Assembly: GCA_000746015.1 (NCBI GenBank)
Contig: JQKK01000009.1
Coordinates: 1 to 64,000 of the forward strand
DNA: 64,000 nt
Direction: 5' to 3'
Source: Lachnospiraceae bacterium MA2020
GTDB lineage: Bacteria; Bacillota; Clostridia; Lachnospirales; Lachnospiraceae
Positions 60,171 through 64,000 of the stretch are shown one piece after another. Made by a program: the position numbers and the translations under genes. The notes under the pieces were generated by a model. That model was not told the DNA's origin. It did no database searches and saw only the letters and a list, made by a program, of their open reading frames with translations. Within the stretch, counting starts at the first letter, position 1, and each line of letters opens with the position of its first letter.

Positions 60171-61168
60171 TGTGGAACTTTATTCAGACTCAGGTCTTAG
60201 GGATGAAGTGGCTGAACACTTTGAGCGGAGAGCTCCTGTCTGCAATAGGATTGGATATAGATAGCAGGATAGGCTCCAGTATACATTTTTTTATCTATGA
60301 TGTGATAAAGATCACGATTCTTCTATGCTTGCTGATCTTTGTGATCTCATATATCCAGAGTTTCTTTCCGCCGGAGCGCAGCAGGAGGATAATGGGCAGA
60401 TTTCACGGAATCTGGGCAAATATCATAGGAGCTTTACTTGGAACAGTGACACCTTTTTGCTCATGTTCATCAATCCCGATATTTATGGGATTCACAAGTG
60501 CCGGATTACCACTTGGAGTAACGTTCTCTTTTCTGATTTCATCACCGATGGTGGATCTGGGGAGTCTTGTACTTCTCATGAGTATCTTTGGCGTACAGAT
60601 AGCCATCGTTTATGTAGTGGCGGGCTTGATGATCGCTGTTGCAGGTGGAACACTGATCGAGAGACTTCATATGGAAGATCAGATTGCGGATTTTATCAGG
60701 AATGCAAACAGCAGCGTTGATATAGAAACTCCGAGCCTCACTGTTAAAGAGCGGCTGATCTATGCAAAGGACCAGGTAGTATCTACATTTAAAAAGGTGT
60801 TTCCATACATTCTGATAGGAGTCGGTATTGGTGCTGTGATACATAACTGGATTCCAGAAAGCTGGATCAGGACAGTGCTTGGGGGAAGAAATCCCTTTGG
60901 GGTTATACTTGCAACGATTCTGGGCATTCCGATGTATGCTGATATCTTTGGCGTGATCCCAATAGCAGAGGCACTCCTGTCCAAAGGGGCTTTGCTCGGT
61001 ACGATCTTAAGCTTTATGATGGCAGTGACTACACTCAGTCTTCCGTCGCTCATTATGCTGAAGAAAGCTATCAAGCCAAAACTGTTAGGAACATTTATAG
61101 CCATCTGTACAGTGGGCATCATCATTGTCGGGTATGGTTTCAACTTATTTCAATATTTATTCATCTGA
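60170..61168 (+). CDS. ArsP/DUF318-type permease
   Basis: 332 residues with about 8-10 membrane helices. Signature GTVTPFCSCSSIPIFMGFTSAGLPLGVTFSFLISSPMVDLGS, and again GIPMYADIFGVIPIAEALLSKGALLGTILSF. ArsP-like permeases export organic arsenicals; with ArsR and a CxxC mini-thioredoxin this looks like an arsenic or metalloid resistance operon. Inferred. Confidence 0.88.
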   Translation: MWNFIQTQVLGMKWLNTLSGELLSAIGLDIDSRIGSSIHFFIYDVIKITILLCLLIFVISYIQSFFPPERSRRIMGRFHGIWANIIGALLGTVTPFCSCSSIPIFMGFTSAGLPLGVTFSFLISSPMVDLGSLVLLMSIFGVQIAIVYVVAGLMIAVAGGTLIERLHMEDQIADFIRNANSSVDIETPSLTVKERLIYAKDQVVSTFKKVFPYILIGVGIGAVIHNWIPESWIRTVLGGRNPFGVILATILGIPMYADIFGVIPIAEALLSKGALLGTILSFMMAVTTLSLPSLIMLKKAIKPKLLGTFIAICTVGIIIVGYGFNLFQYLFI

Positions 61169-61182
61169 AGGAGGATATGGTC

Positions 61183-61419
61183 ATGAATATCAAGGTATTA
61201 GGCGGAGGATGCAAAAGCTGTGAGGCTCTCCTTGCATCTGCAAAAGAAGCAGTAGCGAAAAAAGGAATCGATGCAGAGATAGAGTATATCACGGATATGG
61301 AAAAGATCATGGGTTTCGGTGTAATGAGTATGCCAGCTCTTATTATCGACGGAAAAGTTGTTTCAGCCGGAAAGGTTCTTAAGGCTAAGGAAGTTGAGAA
61401 ACTAATACAGGGCAGGTGA
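61183..61419 (+). CDS. Small thioredoxin-like protein
   Basis: 78 residues. GGGCKSCEALL holds the CxxC; MSMPALIIDGKVVSAGKV is the cis-Pro loop. This mini-thioredoxin (MTH895-like) commonly follows ArsP/DUF318 permeases and may reduce or carry the substrate. ATG 61183 fits the AAGGAGG better than 61177. Confidence 0.87.
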   Translation: MNIKVLGGGCKSCEALLASAKEAVAKKGIDAEIEYITDMEKIMGFGVMSMPALIIDGKVVSAGKVLKAKEVEKLIQGR

Positions 61420-61424
61420 GAACT

Positions 61425-61895
61425 ATGATTGAAATTAAAGAATGTGATGACTACGAAGCAGCAAAGAAACTTATAAAGGAGTATTCCAAGATCAAAGGCG
61501 CTGAAGCTTGTTTCGTATCACTTGACAGAGAACTATCTGATCTGAAGGGCTTCTATAAAGACGGAGCATTGCTTCTTGGCTATGATGATGCTAATCCTAT
61601 AGCAACAATAGCCATTAAAAAGATTAATGATGACCAAGCTGAAGCAAAGAGATTATATATAAAGCCAGAATGCAGGGGAAATGGGTATGCAAGACTTCTG
61701 CTTAATGCAATGCTTGATAAATGTCGGGAACTTCAGTTTAAAGAGGTCAGGTTTACCACGAAGCCTGAAGTGATGAGCATAGGCTATGCTTTATATCAGA
61801 AAATGGGATTTGAGGAACTGGAGAATGATAATGGAACTGTTTTGATGCATATGATGTTAGATAAGGATTGGAATATTAAACTGAACCGACTTTAG
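61425..61895 (+). CDS. GNAT acetyltransferase
   Basis: 156 residues from ATG 61425 (frame opens at GTG 61416). AKRLYIKPECRGNGYARLLLNAMLDKCRE is the acetyl-CoA loop; SIGYALYQKMGFEEL the end. Five bases after the thioredoxin gene, so probably co-transcribed. Confidence 0.87.
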   Translation: MIEIKECDDYEAAKKLIKEYSKIKGAEACFVSLDRELSDLKGFYKDGALLLGYDDANPIATIAIKKINDDQAEAKRLYIKPECRGNGYARLLLNAMLDKCRELQFKEVRFTTKPEVMSIGYALYQKMGFEELENDNGTVLMHMMLDKDWNIKLNRL

Positions 61896-61925
61896 GAATC
61901 GATGAAGGCTTAGTGAAAAGGAAAT

Positions 61926-62381
61926 ATGTCATACTGTATTAGAAAAGCTGTTCAAGAAGATGAGCAGAGAATTTTTGAATTGTTTATAGAAATGCTACAA
62001 ACCATCTATCATACAGAAGATTTCCAAGGGTATGAGCCAGGGTATTTAGACAGGTATTGGAAAAATGGAGAGGATATTATTCTTGTGGCTGAGGATGATG
62101 ATGTTATTGCCTATCTTGCAGTTGAAGTCCATCGGGAAGATGTGGATTATATCTATCTGGATGACTTGTCGGTTACTGAGAAAAAACGTGGTAATGGAAT
62201 CGGAACATCTTTGATACATAAGGCTGAAGACTATGCAATGGAACTTGGGCTCTCGGAGGATATTCTTTTTCATGTGGACAAGAATAACGCTTCAGCGTTT
62301 CGGTTATATGAAAGACTTGGCTATAAAGTTTTCAGAGATGATGGAAACAGATACCTAATGAAGCGTTATATCGGAAGTTAA
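61926..62381 (+). CDS. GNAT acetyltransferase
   Basis: 151 residues. DLSVTEKKRGNGIGTSLIHKAEDYAMELG and VDKNNASAFRLYERLGYKVF are the GNAT motifs. Weak ribosome site (AAAAGG). Third acetyltransferase in 6 kb; acceptor unknown. Ends in the repeat found at 59692. Confidence 0.87.
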   Translation: MSYCIRKAVQEDEQRIFELFIEMLQTIYHTEDFQGYEPGYLDRYWKNGEDIILVAEDDDVIAYLAVEVHREDVDYIYLDDLSVTEKKRGNGIGTSLIHKAEDYAMELGLSEDILFHVDKNNASAFRLYERLGYKVFRDDGNRYLMKRYIGS

Positions 62382-62462
62382 TCGCACAACTTCAAGTTTG
62401 TGCATATAGAAACACTTTTGTAAAAAGGGAGATACATTTTTATGATAGAGATCCCGTAAAAG

Positions 62463-62500
62463 AAGCTGATTGTCGATTATGGCAGTCAGCTTTATTTCTT
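62463..62500 (+). terminator. Terminator after the GNAT gene
   Basis: AAGCTGATTG / CAGTCAGCTT stem (one G-T pair), 10-base loop, TTTATTTCTT tail. Confidence 0.85.
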
Positions 62501-62507
62501 ATAAGCA

Positions 62508-62535
62508 TTGACATATCGCGAAAGATAGATATAAT
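62508..62535 (+). promoter_or_regulatory. Promoter of the second ArsR gene, start codon 7 bases past the -10
   Basis: TTGACA, 16-base spacer, TATAAT (62530-62535). ATG 62542 would be at or within 2 bases of the start site: a leaderless transcript. ATATC...GATAT inverted repeat lies in the spacer and recurs at 62907. Confidence 0.7.
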
Positions 62536-62541
62536 GAATGT

Positions 62542-62856
62542 ATGGATAAGATTGAAATTTTTAAAGCACTATCAAATGAAACACGGCTCAGCATAATTGA
62601 GTGGTTGAAGGAACCGGAGAAAAACTTTCCGCCGCAGGGAGGACATTTTGATGATGTGGTGGATCTGAAAGGCGGTGTGTGTGTTGGAAGCATCCGCGAC
62701 AAAGCCGGGATATCACAGTCAACCGTATCTCATTACCTAGATATGCTGCAAAAAGCAGGCTTGCTTCTTTCCGAAAGGCACGGAAAGTGGACATATTACA
62801 GACGGAATGAAGAGACCCTCGCTGCGCTGGCAGACTACTTCGGTCACGAAATTTAA
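62542..62856 (+). CDS. ArsR-family regulator, probably leaderless
   Basis: 104 residues. MDKIEIFKALSNETRLSIIEWLKEPEKNFPP, HTH AGISQSTVSHYLDMLQKAGLLLSERHGKWTYYR. One Cys (GGVCVGSI) only, so probably not a metal sensor. No ribosome site; the promoter sits right before ATG. Followed by a radical SAM gene with the same operator-like motif, which it likely controls. Confidence 0.9.
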   Translation: MDKIEIFKALSNETRLSIIEWLKEPEKNFPPQGGHFDDVVDLKGGVCVGSIRDKAGISQSTVSHYLDMLQKAGLLLSERHGKWTYYRRNEETLAALADYFGHEI

Positions 62857-62871
62857 GTTGTGCATAGATTA

Positions 62872-62895
62872 GACGGGATGAAAATCCCGTTTAAT
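62872..62895 (+). terminator. Small terminator after arsR
   Basis: ACGGGA / TCCCGT with a 7-base loop, then TTAATTT. Confidence 0.7.
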
Positions 62896-62905
62896 TTAAC
62901 CCCTT

Positions 62906-62929
62906 ACATATCGATAAAGTGAGATATAA
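62906..62929 (+). promoter_or_regulatory. Second copy of the ArsR operator-like motif
   Basis: ACATATCGATAAAGTGAGATATAA matches 62511-62534 at 20 of 24 positions, with the same ATATC...GATAT ends. It precedes the radical SAM gene by about 28 bases. Confidence 0.65.
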
Positions 62930-62957
62930 GGATATATAGAAATGAGGAGGAATTCAT

Positions 62958-63836
62958 ATGCATTTTTCATGTGGAATCGTTAGACCGCCTTATGAGGCTG
63001 GTTCCTGTTTTTTACAAGTAACGTCGGGTTGTTCGCATAATAAGTGCCGCTTTTGCACTTTTTACAAGGAAGCACCTTTCTCCGTATCTCCGGAGAGTGA
63101 GATACGGGAGGATCTTCAGGAGATCCGGGATTCCGGATGGAAGGTAAAGCGGATTTTTCTGCAAGGCGCAGATCCGTTCCTGCTGAGCTACGACAGACTT
63201 AAAAGAATCATGGACCTGATAAAAGAATACCTGCCCTGGGGTGTTTCCGTCGGCGGATATGGCCGGGTGGATAGTGTAAAGAACAAGTCTGTGGAGCAGC
63301 TTAAGTCACTGAAAGAAATGGGATATGACATGATCGTATTCGGAATAGAGTCAGGTGATGATGCGGTTCTTGACAAGATGAACAAAGGATATCATGGAAG
63401 TGATATCGTGGAGCAGCTCTCCAAGATGGATGAGGCGGGAATGCATTATTCCGTCATCTTCTTATATGGGCTGGGAGGTCATGATTATGGTATGGGGCAT
63501 GCAATAAAAACGGCGGAAGTGTTAAACCACCTGTCGCCTGTCAGGGTGCTGGCTTCCGGACTCTCCATCTTCCCTGATACGCCGCTTATGGAAGAAGTGA
63601 GAAGGGGTGAGTTTGTAGAAGCTACAGAGACAGAGAAGATACAGGAACTGTATACATTTGTGAAGACGCTTGATATCCACACTCTGCTGGATGCGACGAA
63701 TGTCTCCAACATGATGCCGGTATACGGATACCTTCCGGAAGAGAAGGATAAGATACTGGCGATGCTCAAACAGGGTGCAGACGAACAGGGAGAAGAGCGA
63801 TTGCGGATGCGAAGAGACAGCATGAGAAGCCTGTGA
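62958..63836 (+). CDS. Radical SAM protein
   Basis: 292 residues. GCSHNKCRFCTFYKE carries Cx3Cx2C at about residues 24-32; ESGDDAVLDKMNKG and GLGGHDYGM follow. Elongator/COG1032-like radical SAM without a B12 domain. ATGAGGAGGAATTC precedes ATG. Probably regulated by the ArsR gene just upstream. Reaction unknown. Confidence 0.9.
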   Translation: MHFSCGIVRPPYEAGSCFLQVTSGCSHNKCRFCTFYKEAPFSVSPESEIREDLQEIRDSGWKVKRIFLQGADPFLLSYDRLKRIMDLIKEYLPWGVSVGGYGRVDSVKNKSVEQLKSLKEMGYDMIVFGIESGDDAVLDKMNKGYHGSDIVEQLSKMDEAGMHYSVIFLYGLGGHDYGMGHAIKTAEVLNHLSPVRVLASGLSIFPDTPLMEEVRRGEFVEATETEKIQELYTFVKTLDIHTLLDATNVSNMMPVYGYLPEEKDKILAMLKQGADEQGEERLRMRRDSMRSL

Positions 63837-63947
63837 CCAGGAAAGAGACAGGAATAATATACAAAAGCAAATGAACTAATGGAGAGAATTCGGATCGGAT
63901 TCACAAGGCAGGTGCAAAAACCATTGCCCAGATCTAGAAGCAAGAAG

Positions 63948-63981
63948 CTCCGACCTCTTAGGCATTAGCCGTAGGTCGGAG
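63948..63981. repeat. Hairpin near the window end
   Basis: CTCCGACCT / AGGTCGGAG 9-bp stem with a 16-base loop and no T-run. May be the edge of a repeat or of the next gene's regulatory region. The rest of 63837-64000 shows no gene. Confidence 0.6.
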
Positions 63982-64000
63982 TAGTTCACAGTATGATAAA

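Noticed and set aside
1-64000. CRISPR array, tRNA or rRNA genes
   Set aside because: No regularly spaced repeats, no cloverleaf with GGTTCRA and no rRNA-like stretch were noticed by eye.

Overview
The window looks like a chromosomal segment of an anaerobic Gram-positive Firmicute of the Lachnospiraceae (Butyrivibrio / Pseudobutyrivibrio-like). The reasons are AT-rich DNA, strong AGGAGG-type ribosome sites, lipoproteins with Gram-positive lipoboxes, a DUF4860-type pilus cluster, an NHLM-type peptide exporter, clostripain-like and DUF5714 proteins, and a radical SAM 'mobile pair'. This is inference from gene content. No rRNA, tRNA or CRISPR array was seen.

Layout. 0-3.4 kb is a scar region: transposase tail, XRE repressor with a palindromic operator, a chimeric ORF joining a DinD-like N-terminus to a serine-recombinase C-terminus, a LysR regulator and a 196-bp element with terminal inverted repeats. 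3.4-10.2 kb holds an aldo/keto reductase, a deleted iron-alcohol dehydrogenase, an AraC regulator, a secreted esterase-like lipoprotein and a secreted GH3 enzyme. 10.2-14.0 kb is a compact type IV pilus-like operon (PilC, four small membrane or pilin-like proteins, PilT-like ATPase). 14.2-19.3 kb is an NHLM-type export locus: two ABC transporters, one with a C39 peptidase, and a double-glycine precursor whose core looks like a zinc ribbon. 19.5-22.3 kb has an alanine/glycine symporter and cysteine synthase.

22.4-33.5 kb is a defence island. Decayed rloB and rloA point away from an intact, overlapping five-gene operon: hsdM, a PDDEXK/DUF1016 nuclease gene, hsdS, a 651-residue unknown with a C-terminal HEPN-type Rx4H motif, and hsdR. 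This is the best candidate here for an undescribed system: a type I restriction system carrying two extra putative nucleases. 33.7-37.8 kb is a MoxR / DUF58 / transglutaminase set. 38.1-43.0 kb is an ECF sigma/anti-sigma pair followed by a clostripain-like and a very acidic lipoprotein, which share an ECF-like promoter motif. 43.1-45.6 kb is housekeeping rpsO-pnp.

45.7-64 kb is a mosaic of small cassettes, each with its own regulator. They are: LysR with hydrolase, flavoprotein and cyclophilin-like lipoprotein; a SIR2 remnant; MarR-GNAT-DUF5714; an HPP-like membrane protein; a YeiE/YeiH-like pair; a CsoR/HMA metal cassette with promoter-embedded operators and a structured leader; the MarR/radical-SAM mobile pair bracketed by direct repeats; ArsR-permease-thioredoxin; several GNATs; and an ArsR/radical SAM pair sharing an operator-like motif. 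Gene fragments (MazG, GNAT, a possible TetR, flavin reductase) fill the gaps, showing repeated insertion and deletion.
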